From CAZCFB01 sp964511535 (lineage in GTDB: Bacteria > Myxococcota_A > Polyangia > GCA-2747355 > CAZCFB01): a DNA stretch of 64,000 bases. This document shows, in pieces, positions 16,872 to 25,187 of the stretch. The stretch lies in the NCBI GenBank assembly GCA_964511535.1, contig CAZEFW010000014.1, forward strand, positions 21,150 through 85,149, given 5' to 3'. Made by a program: the position numbers and the translations under genes. Position 1 is the stretch's first letter. The number at the start of each line of letters is the position of its first letter. Below the pieces are notes generated by a model. The model had not been told where the DNA came from, ran no database searches, and was given only the letters and a program-made list of their open reading frames with translations.

Positions 16872-17043
16872 CAATGGACCTTTCCAAGAATCTCGCACCC
16901 TTCGCCTTGATTTCCCCGGCAACGGGCGTTAGGCTTGGTCGCAATGGATATCCGGTAGTTAGGTCGCGATCTGCCTTGGCAAAACGGGCAGATGCGCTCC
17001 GGATTTCTATCAACAACTGTCAAACCGCCGGTCGGAGCTGACG

Positions 17044-19248
17044 ATGTCAACTTGCCCCAAGTGCAACAACGATAACCCCGACGACGCGTTGTTCTGTGGG
17101 TTTTGCGGTGCGAAGCAGGAGCTGGCCCCCGAGCCGGAAGCTGCCAAGACGGTCTACGGGTATCAGGTGGACGCGGAGAAGATGGTGGGAGCGCAGGGCG
17201 AGCTCGCCCCCGTGCCCGAGGAGCCAGAGGCTGCGGCCCCTGAGCCCGAGCCAGCGCCCGAGCCAGAGCCCGAGCCCGAGCCCGAGCCAGAGCCAGAGCC
17301 CGAGCCTGCCGCTCGAGAGGTGGGTGACCTGGACGCCACCATCCCTGTGGGGTCCATGTCCGCGGACGACATGAGCGAGACGATCCCCGTGGGCGCAAGT
17401 GGCCCCGAGGTCATCGCGGGGAAGTACCAGCTCGGCGGCGTGATGGAGGAGCTGCCCGTGGGGCGGATCTTCCAGGCCACCTCCGACGCGGACGGTGAGC
17501 CGGTGGCCCTGCTGCTGGTCAACGACAACGTCTTCCCCTCGCCCCTGGACATGGAGCGGGCTCGCCGCGAGCTGCACCAGCTGGTCAAGGTCGACTGCCC
17601 GAACATCGTCAAGGTGGTGGACTACGGCAAGACCGACGCCGGCCAGCTCTACGTGGTGATGGAGCCCACCAGGGTCACGCCACTGGACGTGCTCGTGGCC
17701 ACCGGCGGCCCCATGGAGATCGGCGACGCGCAGTACCTGATCAAGAGCATCGGCAGCGGCCTGGCCGAGGCGCAGAAAATCGGCGTCATCCACCGTGACA
17801 TCGGCCCGCACAACGTGGTGGTGGACCGGGACGGCACGGTCAAGATGCGCGGCTTCGGCGTGGCCCCGAGCATCAAGCCGAAGGTCTTCGGCACGCCCGA
17901 GTACGTCAGCCCCGAGCAGGCCCAGGGCCGCCCGGTGGATCAGCGCTCGAACATCTACAGCCTCGGCGCGCTGATGTTCTACGTGCTCACCGGCGAGGCG
18001 CCGTTCTACGCGCCCGACACCGAGTCGCTGCTGACCAAGCACCAGAAGGAGCCGCCCAAGTCGCCCAAGAGCCGGCGGCCTGATCTGGACCTGTCCAACA
18101 AGGCCGAGGCGCTCATCCTCAAGGCGCTGGCCAAGAGCTCCAGCCGCCGCCACCTCACCCTGCGCCAGTTCCTGCGCGAGGTGGAGGGGATCAAGCCGGG
18201 CGACGAGACCATCAGCGGTCAGGACACCCTCACCGTGCGGTTCGAGCAAGCAGAGGGCGGAGAGATCTCGGCCCAGCCGGTGGCGGACACCATCCGGGAG
18301 ATCCCCGAGGACGTCCCGGCGGATGACGGGGTTGACCCCACCGCCCGGACCATCATGGACATGCCGCCCGTGCAGCCCCCGGCGGAGCCCGTGCAGGCCA
18401 GCGAGCCCGAGCCGGTGGTGGAACCCGAACCCGAGCCGGAGCCCGAGCCCGCGGCGCCGCCCATGTCAGACACGGTGCCCGAGCCGGATCCGCCCGAGGC
18501 GGTGGCCGCGCTGCTGGAGAAGGAGAAGGAGGCCGCCGAGGCCGAGGCAGCGGCCAGCGAGCCCGAGCCGCCCGCGCCCGAGCCGGAGCCCGAGCCCGCC
18601 GGGGCCAGCGAGCCGGAGCCCGAGCCGCCCGCAGCGGAGCCCGAGCCCGAGCCGCCGGCAACGGAGCCGGAGCCCGCGGCAGCCAGCTCGGCTGTGGCTG
18701 CCATGCTGGACAAGGAGACGCCCGAGGATGACGCCGGCGACGACGGCGCGGCCCGGGGCGAGCTCCAGTCGGAGACCACGCTCAAGAAGCCCGAGCCCTC
18801 CGAGCGCAAGGAGAAGCCGAAGGTCGACCTGAACGCTCCGGTGGTGCCCAAGCGCAAGGGCTTCCGCGAGACCATGTGGTTCGTCAAGGGCGAAGAGGAG
18901 TCGGAGCTCGCCGAGGGCAGCGAGGAGGAGAAGAAGGAGGGCGAGAAGAAGGAGGAGGAGGAGAAGAAGCCAGCGGCCGTGGCCGGCGAGGAGACCCCCG
19001 AGGAGCTGACCGAGAAGTACAAGGACGACGGCAGCATCGGCGCGGAAGGCTCGCACCACCTCTCCCTGCGCACCGGCAAGACCCAGCAGATGAAGGCTGT
19101 ACAGCTCCCCTCGGGCGAGGTCCCGGGCGAGCAGATGGACGAGACCGAGTTCCTCGACGAGATGAACCCGGGGCGCAAGTACCTGATCTGGATCGGCGTC
19201 GGCGTGGCCATCGCGGCCATAGTGGGGATCCTGGTAGCCGTGCTGTAA
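17044..19248 (+). CDS. Zinc-ribbon, Ser/Thr pseudokinase with PE-rich linkers and C-terminal TM
   Basis: The N-terminus has a four-Cys zinc ribbon (CPKCNNDNPDDALFCGFCG). Then comes a Pro-Glu repeat linker (about 28-90), a protein-kinase-like domain (about 127-382), a second long Pro-Glu region (about 420-590), a Glu/Lys-rich stretch and a final transmembrane helix (about 712-733). Key kinase residues are missing: no glycine loop, VALLLVND in place of VAIK, and MRGFG in place of DFG. The catalytic-loop HRD and Asn remain (HRDIGPHN), but its Lys is Gly. It is therefore a likely pseudokinase, perhaps a scaffold anchored at the inner membrane with a cytoplasmic body. GGAG precedes the ATG. It diverges from the small basic gene across a 226-base spacer. 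Confidence 0.82.
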   Translation: MSTCPKCNNDNPDDALFCGFCGAKQELAPEPEAAKTVYGYQVDAEKMVGAQGELAPVPEEPEAAAPEPEPAPEPEPEPEPEPEPEPEPAAREVGDLDATIPVGSMSADDMSETIPVGASGPEVIAGKYQLGGVMEELPVGRIFQATSDADGEPVALLLVNDNVFPSPLDMERARRELHQLVKVDCPNIVKVVDYGKTDAGQLYVVMEPTRVTPLDVLVATGGPMEIGDAQYLIKSIGSGLAEAQKIGVIHRDIGPHNVVVDRDGTVKMRGFGVAPSIKPKVFGTPEYVSPEQAQGRPVDQRSNIYSLGALMFYVLTGEAPFYAPDTESLLTKHQKEPPKSPKSRRPDLDLSNKAEALILKALAKSSSRRHLTLRQFLREVEGIKPGDETISGQDTLTVRFEQAEGGEISAQPVADTIREIPEDVPADDGVDPTARTIMDMPPVQPPAEPVQASEPEPVVEPEPEPEPEPAAPPMSDTVPEPDPPEAVAALLEKEKEAAEAEAAASEPEPPAPEPEPEPAGASEPEPEPPAAEPEPEPPATEPEPAAASSAVAAMLDKETPEDDAGDDGAARGELQSETTLKKPEPSERKEKPKVDLNAPVVPKRKGFRETMWFVKGEEESELAEGSEEEKKEGEKKEEEEKKPAAVAGEETPEELTEKYKDDGSIGAEGSHHLSLRTGKTQQMKAVQLPSGEVPGEQMDETEFLDEMNPGRKYLIWIGVGVAIAAIVGILVAVL

Positions 19249-19380
19249 GGCGAGCTTCGCTCGCCTGGCTTCAGGCTTCAGGCTTCAGGCTTCAGGCTTC
19301 AGACTTCAGGGGAGATGGCTGGCGAGCTTCGCTCGCCTGGCTCCAGACTCCAAACTCCAGACCGCAGGCTTCAGGGGAGA
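19249..19380. repeat. Duplicated hairpin plus heptamer array (CTTCAGG/CTCCAGA)
   Basis: The block GGCGAGCTTCGCTCGCCTGG (a 7-base stem with TTC loop) occurs at 19249-19268 and again at 19321-19340. Each copy is followed by 7-base units: six CTTCAGG-type units at 19269-19310, and five CTCCAGA-to-CTTCAGG units at 19341-19375. Each array ends GGGGAGAT. The element lies between the converging pseudokinase and KOW genes. The hairpins could stop transcription, but no T-run follows. Confidence 0.75.
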
Positions 19381-19400
19381 TCCCCTGCGAGGTTCGTTCG

Positions 19401-20339
19401 CTACGCCTTGACGACGTCTTCGGAGTCGAGCTGGACGGCCATGTTCCCGAGGCGAACCTTGAGTTGCCCCCTGTCGTCCACTGCCTCGACGGTGCCGTGC
19501 TTGCCGGCGAACATGCCCTGGACCACGCGGACTCGGTCTCTCGGCTGGAGGCCCTTGGACTTGCGCTGGACCTCCTGCTCCTTGAGGGTCTCCTTCATGG
19601 AGACGCTGTCGTTGTCCCGGCTCCAGGCGGCGAAGTGCATCAGGGGCAGCAGCAGCTCCAGGGCTTCCCGGCACAGCTCGACCACACCCTCATCTTCCAC
19701 GAGCGGGTCCTCGCGGCCCAGGCGGCGGATGATGGAGAGCCAGGAGCCCGCGTCGGTGAGGCGGCCGACCCGGTCTTCCAGGTCTTGCTCGGTCACCTCC
19801 CCGGGGGTGAGTCCATCCTCGTCCCCAAGGGCGAGGACGTAGTCAGCGGGCAGCGCGTTGATCAGGCCGAGGAGCTTCTCGCGCTCGAAGAACTCCTGGC
19901 ACTTGCGCTGCAGGTTCTCCCTGTCCACCGAGGCGTCGGTGTGCAGCTTCAGCCCCAGCTCGAGGCCCTCGTGGTCGATCATCACCGACAGGAAGATATG
20001 GTTCCGCAGGGGCGAGGGATCCTCGATGAGCGCGGCCATGGTGCGATGGCTGCTGATGATCCCCTCCAGCTCCCGGCGCGCCTCCTTGTTGCGTGAGAAG
20101 AAGAGCCGCTGGTTCACCACCCGCCGGTTGTTCCACAGCGCCGGGTGCTCGACGCTCACCTCACACTCCAGCGGTGAGCCGTCCGCGGCGCGCATGCCGG
20201 GGCTGAGCAGCCGTCCCAGTTCGAGCAGGTTCTGTTTGACCTGCAGCCGCTCGAGGTTGAACAGGTTGCTCTCCCACTTTTTAGGCAAGTAGGCGTCGAA
20301 GTCCTTGTCGGTGAAGGGCGCGAATTCCACGGGGCGCAT
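19401..20339 (-). CDS. KOW-domain protein with long uncharacterised N-terminal region
   Basis: The 312-residue protein ends in a KOW motif (about 260-310: QPRDRVRVVQGMFAGKHGTV then LKVRLGNMAVQLDSEDV), the RNA- or protein-binding fold of NusG and ribosomal L24/L26. The first 250 residues are helical, acidic and of unknown family (opening MRPVEFAPFTDKDFDAYLP). A role in transcription or translation is possible but unproven. The ATG at 20339 lacks a strong ribosome-binding site. It sits 50 bases downstream of the MDR-like gene on the same strand. Confidence 0.75.
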   Translation of the reverse strand: MRPVEFAPFTDKDFDAYLPKKWESNLFNLERLQVKQNLLELGRLLSPGMRAADGSPLECEVSVEHPALWNNRRVVNQRLFFSRNKEARRELEGIISSHRTMAALIEDPSPLRNHIFLSVMIDHEGLELGLKLHTDASVDRENLQRKCQEFFEREKLLGLINALPADYVLALGDEDGLTPGEVTEQDLEDRVGRLTDAGSWLSIIRRLGREDPLVEDEGVVELCREALELLLPLMHFAAWSRDNDSVSMKETLKEQEVQRKSKGLQPRDRVRVVQGMFAGKHGTVEAVDDRGQLKVRLGNMAVQLDSEDVVKA

Positions 20340-20389
20340 TATGCTTACGCCGCCCACTCCTGTCCAGCGCTGACTGTGGTGGATTCTGC

Positions 20390-21220
20390 TCAGCGGAGCA
20401 GGGCCACGGGCCAGGGCTCCTGGCCCGCGGGATCCAGCGCCGACATGGCCGCGGGGAGCGCCTGCGGAGAGACCAGATCCAGGCGCCCGTCCAGGTCGAG
20501 CCGTCGGGCCAGGGCCACCAGGTCGAGCACCAGGTGGGGGTGCAGATCGCGCACCCATCGGGGGGTGGCCTGACCCGCCAACAGCGCGGTCAGCTCGGGG
20601 CGCAGCGTCGGGAGCGTGGGGGATACCAGCGAGGCCGAGGAGAGCTGCGGCGCGAGGGGGAGCCAGGCATCCATGGAGCGCTCGGTGGGGCAGAGGTCCA
20701 GCAGGTGGAGCCGCGGTGAGGGCAAGTCACCCGGGAGCTCGCCGGGGCGCTCCAGCGGCGCAGGCCGCAGGCCCATGCCCTGGAGCAAGGCCATGACCAG
20801 CGAGTCCTGCGCCAGGGGAGCGGGCAGCAGCACCATGTCGCCCGGGATCGCGCCGGCGAGCACGGCGGCCTGGTACACCGGGCCTGCCGCAGCCACGAGG
20901 GCCAGGGCGCCGGCGTGGTCCTCTGCCTCCTCCATGTCCAGCGCGGGGGCCAGGTGTTCTCCCGCCAGCTCCAGCTGGCCAGCGCACCCGCCAGGCTCGC
21001 CGGCGCTGCCGGGCCGAACCGGCGCCGCGCAGGCCAGGTGCAGGGTGGACCTGCACGGGCCGCAGGCGCCGCAGGGCAAGAACCCGCCGCAGAGGCGGCG
21101 CATGTCGTCCTCGTCCCGGGCCAGGAACACCGCGCCCGGCACCTCGGGCGAGGGGGCGCCCGCGTGCGCCTGCTCCACCTCGCGCAGCGAGGGCGCCGCG
21201 GCGATCACATCGAGCTTCAT
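20390..21220 (-). CDS. Divergent MDR (zinc alcohol dehydrogenase-like) protein
   Basis: The segment CGGFLPCGACGPCRSTLHLAC matches the four-Cys structural-zinc loop of medium-chain dehydrogenases. It is followed by a GALALVAAAGPVYQAAVLAG stretch where MDR proteins carry their substrate/cofactor linker, then GAIPGDMVLLPAPLAQDSLV in place of the GxGxxG nucleotide loop. The N-terminal catalytic-zinc residues (GHE) are absent and the Rossmann glycines are poor, so catalysis looks doubtful. The remaining C-terminal part is leucine- and proline-rich. It may be a decayed or repurposed dehydrogenase domain. GGAG lies nine bases before the ATG. The downstream KOW gene is 50 bases away. Confidence 0.55.
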   Translation of the reverse strand: MKLDVIAAAPSLREVEQAHAGAPSPEVPGAVFLARDEDDMRRLCGGFLPCGACGPCRSTLHLACAAPVRPGSAGEPGGCAGQLELAGEHLAPALDMEEAEDHAGALALVAAAGPVYQAAVLAGAIPGDMVLLPAPLAQDSLVMALLQGMGLRPAPLERPGELPGDLPSPRLHLLDLCPTERSMDAWLPLAPQLSSASLVSPTLPTLRPELTALLAGQATPRWVRDLHPHLVLDLVALARRLDLDGRLDLVSPQALPAAMSALDPAGQEPWPVALLR

Positions 21221-21287
21221 GAAGGGGGGCTCCTGGACCGCTTACCGAAATAGGCGTCTGCAGTAGGTTTGCAAACCGTTCGACGCT

Positions 21288-21725
21288 CTAGTTGTTCGGG
21301 TCCTCTTCGGTGGTGCTCACGACCTCCACCTCGTCGAGGCTCACCTCGTCGGTGGCGTCATGGCGTCCTTCGCCGTACTGCACCACGGGCTCCACCACCA
21401 CGGCTTGCTCGTCAACGGGGGGCAGGGGGGTGCCCTGGTTCTCATCGTGGGTGCCCAGCTCGCCGGCGGCGGCGGCCTCGTCCTCTCCCGCTGATGAGAC
21501 CACCAACTCATCTGCGCTCTGGATCTCCGCCGACCCGATCTCCTCGATGGGCTCCGCCTCGTAGGCGAGCTGCTCGTCGTAGCTCTCCACCGCGGCGGCC
21601 TGCTCTGCGGCCTGCTCCACGGGGGAATCTTCCTCAATGGCCTCCAGGCGATCCATCTCGGCCTGGTTGGCCTGCACGCCGTTGAACCGATCCAGCGCGG
21701 CGCAAAGCTCCTCGTAAGGGATCAT
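21288..21725 (-). CDS. Acidic protein of unknown function
   Basis: This is a 145-residue protein, very rich in Glu, Asp, Ala and Val, with a conserved-looking start MIPYEELCAALDRFN and an otherwise low-complexity body. It has no signal peptide and no transmembrane segment, so it is probably cytoplasmic and largely disordered. GGAGGAAGAG precedes the ATG. It lies between the MDR-like and PDZ-lipoprotein genes on the same strand. No function can be assigned. Confidence 0.65.
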   Translation of the reverse strand: MIPYEELCAALDRFNGVQANQAEMDRLEAIEEDSPVEQAAEQAAAVESYDEQLAYEAEPIEEIGSAEIQSADELVVSSAGEDEAAAAGELGTHDENQGTPLPPVDEQAVVVEPVVQYGEGRHDATDEVSLDEVEVVSTTEEDPNN

Positions 21726-21781
21726 GCTGTCTCTTCCTCCATGGTGCCTGTGGACTCCATAAACTACTGCCTCGGACCGCT

Positions 21782-22264
21782 CTAGTCCACAACCGGGTAG
21801 CGCAGGGTGTTCGGCTTGCCGTCGCGCAGCAACTTCACCGTCAGCTCCTTGATGGTGGGGAGCTTCTCCCAGACCTTCATGAACTGATCCGGGCGCTCGA
21901 TGGGCATGCCGTTGACGTCGATGATCACGTCCCCCGGCTTGATGGGGCCCGGGCCGCGGTAGGAGAGCATGCGCCAGCCGAAGAAGCGCCCCCGGTTGAA
22001 AGTGGCCTTGACCCGCAGCCGCGCGATGAACCGCTGGGGGCCGCGCTTGTGGAACTTCATCAGCACCGCGCGGGTGATGGCGTTCTCCGGCGTGGCCTCC
22101 GGGGCGGCGGGCTGGGTTGCCGTGGTCGGCTTGTTGTCCGCGGGTTGCGCGCGGGCAGGCTCGCCGGCGGCGGCCGCTGGCGCTGGATCCGGCTTGCGGG
22201 AAGCTGACGGGCCGCCGCAGGCCGCGGCCAGGAACACGGGGACGATGAGGGCCAGGTGTCGCAT
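21782..22264 (-). CDS. PDZ-domain lipoprotein
   Basis: The lipobox LAAAC (Cys16) is followed by an Ala/Pro linker to about residue 60 and a PDZ-type domain (about 75-158) with the core GPGPIKPGDVIIDVNGMPIER, as in the GspC/HtrA-type PDZ folds. The protein is 160 residues and has no protease domain, so it may act as an adaptor in the periplasm. AAGGAG lies four bases before the ATG, within the end of tmk, which suggests co-transcription. Its partner is unknown. Confidence 0.8.
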   Translation of the reverse strand: MRHLALIVPVFLAAACGGPSASRKPDPAPAAAAGEPARAQPADNKPTTATQPAAPEATPENAITRAVLMKFHKRGPQRFIARLRVKATFNRGRFFGWRMLSYRGPGPIKPGDVIIDVNGMPIERPDQFMKVWEKLPTIKELTVKLLRDGKPNTLRYPVVD

Positions 22265-22265
22265 G

Positions 22266-22997
22266 TCACTCCTTGCGCCCCGCCGCGTGGCGGAGCAGGG
22301 CGCCCACCAGGGCGCGCAGACGTAGGTGGATCTCCTCGACGGTGAGGGCGCCGTCTACCACGGCCCAGGCGGGGTCCCGCCCGAGATCCGCGGCGTGTGC
22401 GCGCGCCGGCCGGTCAGGGTGGAGGCGCCAGCCGACGCCGTCCGGTTCCAGCGCCCATGAGCCGCTCTGCTCCGTGCGGCCGAAGAGCCGATCGTAGGTC
22501 GCGGCCACCTTCATCTGGGTCTCGTCGGCGTCGAAAAGCTCCTCGGCCTCACCGCGGGTCTGGCGCCGCTGGTGCGCCACCTCCGGCTCCACCCGCAGGT
22601 AGATGGTCAGGTCGGGCTCCAGCGCCATCCGGTTGGCCTCGGCCACCCAGCCGGCCTCCAGGTCCACCGACTGGTAAGCCAGAGAGCTGTAGACATATCG
22701 GTCGCTGATCACGTGCTCACCCCTGGCCAGGCAGGGCTGGATCTCCCGCCGCAGGTGGTCCACCCGGTCGGCGGCGAACAGCAGCGCCACCACGGCCGAG
22801 TCCACCGGGCCGCCCAGCTCCCGCCGCAGCGCCTTGCGGATCAGCTTGCCCACCGGCAGCCCGGACGGCTCACAGGTCAGGTGGGCGCCCTGGCCCTGGC
22901 CGTCGTCTGCGAGCCACCGCTGCAACAGCTCCCCCTGGGTGGAGGTGCCTGCGCCGTCGATGCCTTCGAGGGTGATGAACAGGGCGCGCGGTCTCAT
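22266..22997 (-). CDS. tmk: Thymidylate kinase
   Basis: It phosphorylates dTMP to dTDP. Recognised by the N-terminal LEGIDGAGTSTQGELLQRWL, the DRYVYSSLAYQ motif (dTMP site), and the overall layout with TIYLRVEPEVAHQRR. The P-loop lysine (GxxGAGKST) is Thr (GAGTST), as in a minority branch of the family. The C-terminus carries about 40 extra residues. The ATG at 22997 is chosen; a GTG at 23003 would add two residues. It directly follows the HEAT lipoprotein gene with little or no gap. Confidence 0.9.
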   Translation of the reverse strand: MRPRALFITLEGIDGAGTSTQGELLQRWLADDGQGQGAHLTCEPSGLPVGKLIRKALRRELGGPVDSAVVALLFAADRVDHLRREIQPCLARGEHVISDRYVYSSLAYQSVDLEAGWVAEANRMALEPDLTIYLRVEPEVAHQRRQTRGEAEELFDADETQMKVAATYDRLFGRTEQSGSWALEPDGVGWRLHPDRPARAHAADLGRDPAWAVVDGALTVEEIHLRLRALVGALLRHAAGRKE

Positions 22998-23003
22998 GGG
23001 CAC

Positions 23004-24632
23004 TCAGTTAACCACGCGCCGGCGCACCAGGGCCAGCCCCACCACGAGGCCCAGGGCAACGGCCAGGCCGACGCCCCCGGTGACGAACAGGCGTGACCGC
23101 TGGCGGCCCCGCGCCCGCTCCAGCTCGCGGGCTGCCTGCTGGTGGTTCGGCGCCATGGCCAGGGCCTGGTTCAGTGCCGTGCGCCGGGCCTCGCTGTCCT
23201 GCGGGGCTTGCAGCGCCTCCACCACCAGCCGGCGCGCGCGGGCCTGCGAGACGAACTCGGCCTTCGGCCCGAGGTGAATCGCCTTGGTCAGCAGCAGGAG
23301 GGCCTCCCGGGTCGCCTCTGGCTTGCGGGTGGCCAGCAGATCCTCCGCCCGCCGGTGGTAGAACGGCGCCATCTCGTGACGGCGCGGGTGAAACGGCGCG
23401 GCGGCCAGGATCAGATCGAAGGTCTCCAGCGCCTGCTGCAGCTTGCCCGCGCTGGCCCGGGCGAGGGCGGCCTTCAGCTCCCGGGCGCGCGCCATGTCCA
23501 GGGCCTTGTCCTGGGCCGCGAAGAGCCGCTCGGCCAGGTGTCGCGGCTCGTTTTCGGCCATCAGCCGGCGCCGGGCGTCCTCGGTGCGGCGGCCCAGGGC
23601 GCGGGCCAGGCGGTCGGCCAGGGCGTGGGTGGCCAGCTGCTGGTAGGTGTAATAGACCGTGCGCGCGCGCTCTGTCTTGCGGCCTCCCACCAGCTTGAGC
23701 TTGCGCTTCTGCGCCCGCGGCGGGCGGCCGCTGACGTAGCGCAGCATGGCCCAGCGAGCGGCCCGGCGCACCTGCTCCACTGCGTGATCGGTGTGATCCA
23801 GCACCGCGCCCACCGCGGATGTCCCCCGCACCTCGCCGTAGGCGTGCAGCAGCTCTGCCTTGAGCTCCGGCCCGGCCAGCTTCAGCACCCGGCCCGGGCG
23901 GGTCCAGTTCATGCGGTCCATCTGGTAACTGGCGTAGCGCTTCATCTTGAAGGCCAGCTCGTCGCGCAGGTTGCGAACGCGCACCAGGCCGGGCACCGCG
24001 CCGAGGCCCATGCCGCGGATGCGCGCCCCACACTCATCGCGGAACGCGCCCCTGTGGCGGTAGCCGAACCGGACCAGCGAGACCGCGGCGTCCGGGTGGC
24101 CGGAGCCGGCCGTGGCCCGGAGCAGCGCCACCGTGAGCAGGCACTCGCGCAGGGCAGGGCGCAGCGCCTCGCTCAGGCCGTCCTCCCGGGTGCTCAGCAG
24201 CGCGTCCAGCCAGTCCAGGTCCTTGACCCGCGCCGGCTTGGTGAACCGGCCCTTGCCGTCGGGGACCGCAGCGCCGATGGAGCGCAGCACGTTCTTCATG
24301 TCCGCCACCGGCACCTTGACCTCCCGGTGCAGCCACCTGTGCAGGGTCGGAGCGTCAGCCGGAGCGGCCTGCATCAGCCGCTCCACCATGGCCTTGCGCT
24401 CCTCGACCTTGCTGGAGCCGAGGGCGGCCTCGATGGTCTTGAGCTTCAGGCCAGCGAGCCGGGTGGCCGGGGTGAGCAGGTCCTCGCTGGCCCTTGGGCC
24501 GGGGGCCGCGGCGGCCGGCTCCTTGCCGCCCTTGGCAGGGGCGCTGCCGCTGTCCGTCCCGGCGTCATCGTCGGAGCAGGCAGGCGCAGTCCAGCACAGG
24601 ACGAGGGCCACCATGACGACCACGCAACGCAT
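23004..24632 (-). CDS. HEAT/TPR-containing lipoprotein with C-terminal TM helix
   Basis: A signal peptide ends in a lipobox-like TAPAC (about Cys19). Residues about 55-330 have alpha-helical repeats resembling HEAT (for example HTDHAVEQVRRAARWAMLRYVSG). Residues about 380-490 look like TPR repeats (LQQALETFDLILAAAPFHP then LLTKAIHLGPKAEF). A transmembrane helix ends the protein (about 515-535, FVTGGVGLAVALGLVVGLAL). A lipid anchor at one end and a helix at the other is odd; the lipobox could instead be a plain Sec signal. No specific function. It is followed by tmk and the PDZ lipoprotein gene. Confidence 0.7.
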   Translation of the reverse strand: MRCVVVMVALVLCWTAPACSDDDAGTDSGSAPAKGGKEPAAAAPGPRASEDLLTPATRLAGLKLKTIEAALGSSKVEERKAMVERLMQAAPADAPTLHRWLHREVKVPVADMKNVLRSIGAAVPDGKGRFTKPARVKDLDWLDALLSTREDGLSEALRPALRECLLTVALLRATAGSGHPDAAVSLVRFGYRHRGAFRDECGARIRGMGLGAVPGLVRVRNLRDELAFKMKRYASYQMDRMNWTRPGRVLKLAGPELKAELLHAYGEVRGTSAVGAVLDHTDHAVEQVRRAARWAMLRYVSGRPPRAQKRKLKLVGGRKTERARTVYYTYQQLATHALADRLARALGRRTEDARRRLMAENEPRHLAERLFAAQDKALDMARARELKAALARASAGKLQQALETFDLILAAAPFHPRRHEMAPFYHRRAEDLLATRKPEATREALLLLTKAIHLGPKAEFVSQARARRLVVEALQAPQDSEARRTALNQALAMAPNHQQAARELERARGRQRSRLFVTGGVGLAVALGLVVGLALVRRRVVN

Positions 24633-24674
24633 GGCCTCAGCGATATCAGAGGGGGGTGATTATGTCTAATTTTT

Positions 24675-24696
24675 GGGGACGGTGGCCACCGTCTCC
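24675..24696. repeat. Palindrome GACGGTGG/CCACCGTC, REP-like
   Basis: A perfect 16-base palindrome at 24678-24693 extends to 24675-24696 with one G-T wobble. On the plus strand it is preceded by GATTATGTCTAATTTTTGGG. It lies after the stop of the PilZ gene and ahead of the HEAT lipoprotein, so it could end PilZ transcription, but it has no loop and no T-run. Its form matches the REP-like repeats elsewhere in the window. Confidence 0.5.
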
Positions 24697-24697
24697 G

Positions 24698-25081
24698 TCA
24701 ATGCACGGTGGCCGTCGGCTCGACCATCAGGTCGAGGGATCCTTCCAGGCGCTCCAGGCCGTCGTCGGCGAAGCTGCAGAACCGCGCGCCCACGCCGTAG
24801 AGCCGCTTGCGCGCGCCCTCCTCGGCGAAGTGCAGGTAGTAGTGGTTCTTCACCTGGGCGCGGGCGGTGATGCCCCCGAGGGCGCCGGGGGGCGTGAAGT
24901 GGATCTCGATCTCGGTACCAAGGGGCAGGAGGCGATGGGTCTCGAGCATGATGCCGCCGCGGGAGATGTTGCGGGCGACGCACTGGGTGAAGCCGTGCAC
25001 CGCGGACTCCACCTCCACGGTGAAGATGGTCTCCATGCGCAGGCTTCCGCGGCGGTCTTTGATCGGGTTGGGCAGGTTCAT
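24698..25081 (-). CDS. PilZ-domain protein
   Basis: This 127-residue single-domain protein has the PilZ c-di-GMP-binding pattern in part: RRGSLRMETIFTVEVESA (RxxxR-like region), then NISRGGIMLET (D/NxSxxG) and later hydrophobic strands. It would act as a cytoplasmic c-di-GMP effector in motility or surface behaviour. AGGAGG lies twelve bases upstream of the ATG. It diverges from miaB across about 100 bases. The arginine spacing is not perfect, so binding should be tested. Confidence 0.85.
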   Translation of the reverse strand: MNLPNPIKDRRGSLRMETIFTVEVESAVHGFTQCVARNISRGGIMLETHRLLPLGTEIEIHFTPPGALGGITARAQVKNHYYLHFAEEGARKRLYGVGARFCSFADDGLERLEGSLDLMVEPTATVH

Positions 25082-25153
25082 CGGGTGACTCGGCCTCCTG
25101 TGAGCGTTGATTGTCACCGGGTATTCAAATGAAGTCAAAAAACCTACATTTGT

Positions 25154-25178
25154 ACACCTGGTGGAGAATCCCAGGTGT
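25154..25178. promoter_or_regulatory. Inverted repeat ACACCTGG-9-CCAGGTGT just upstream of miaB
   Basis: A perfect 8-base inverted repeat (25154-25161 and 25171-25178) with a 9-base loop ends nine bases before the miaB ATG. It overlaps the likely ribosome-binding site (AGGTG at 25173-25177). It could be a protein-binding site or an RNA hairpin that hides the start. This is an observation; regulation is inference. Confidence 0.4.
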
Positions 25179-25187
25179 GACATAGTG

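Noticed and set aside
17240..17310. Simple hexamer satellite as a separate element
   Set aside because: It encodes the Pro-Glu linker of the pseudokinase; no sign of independent function.
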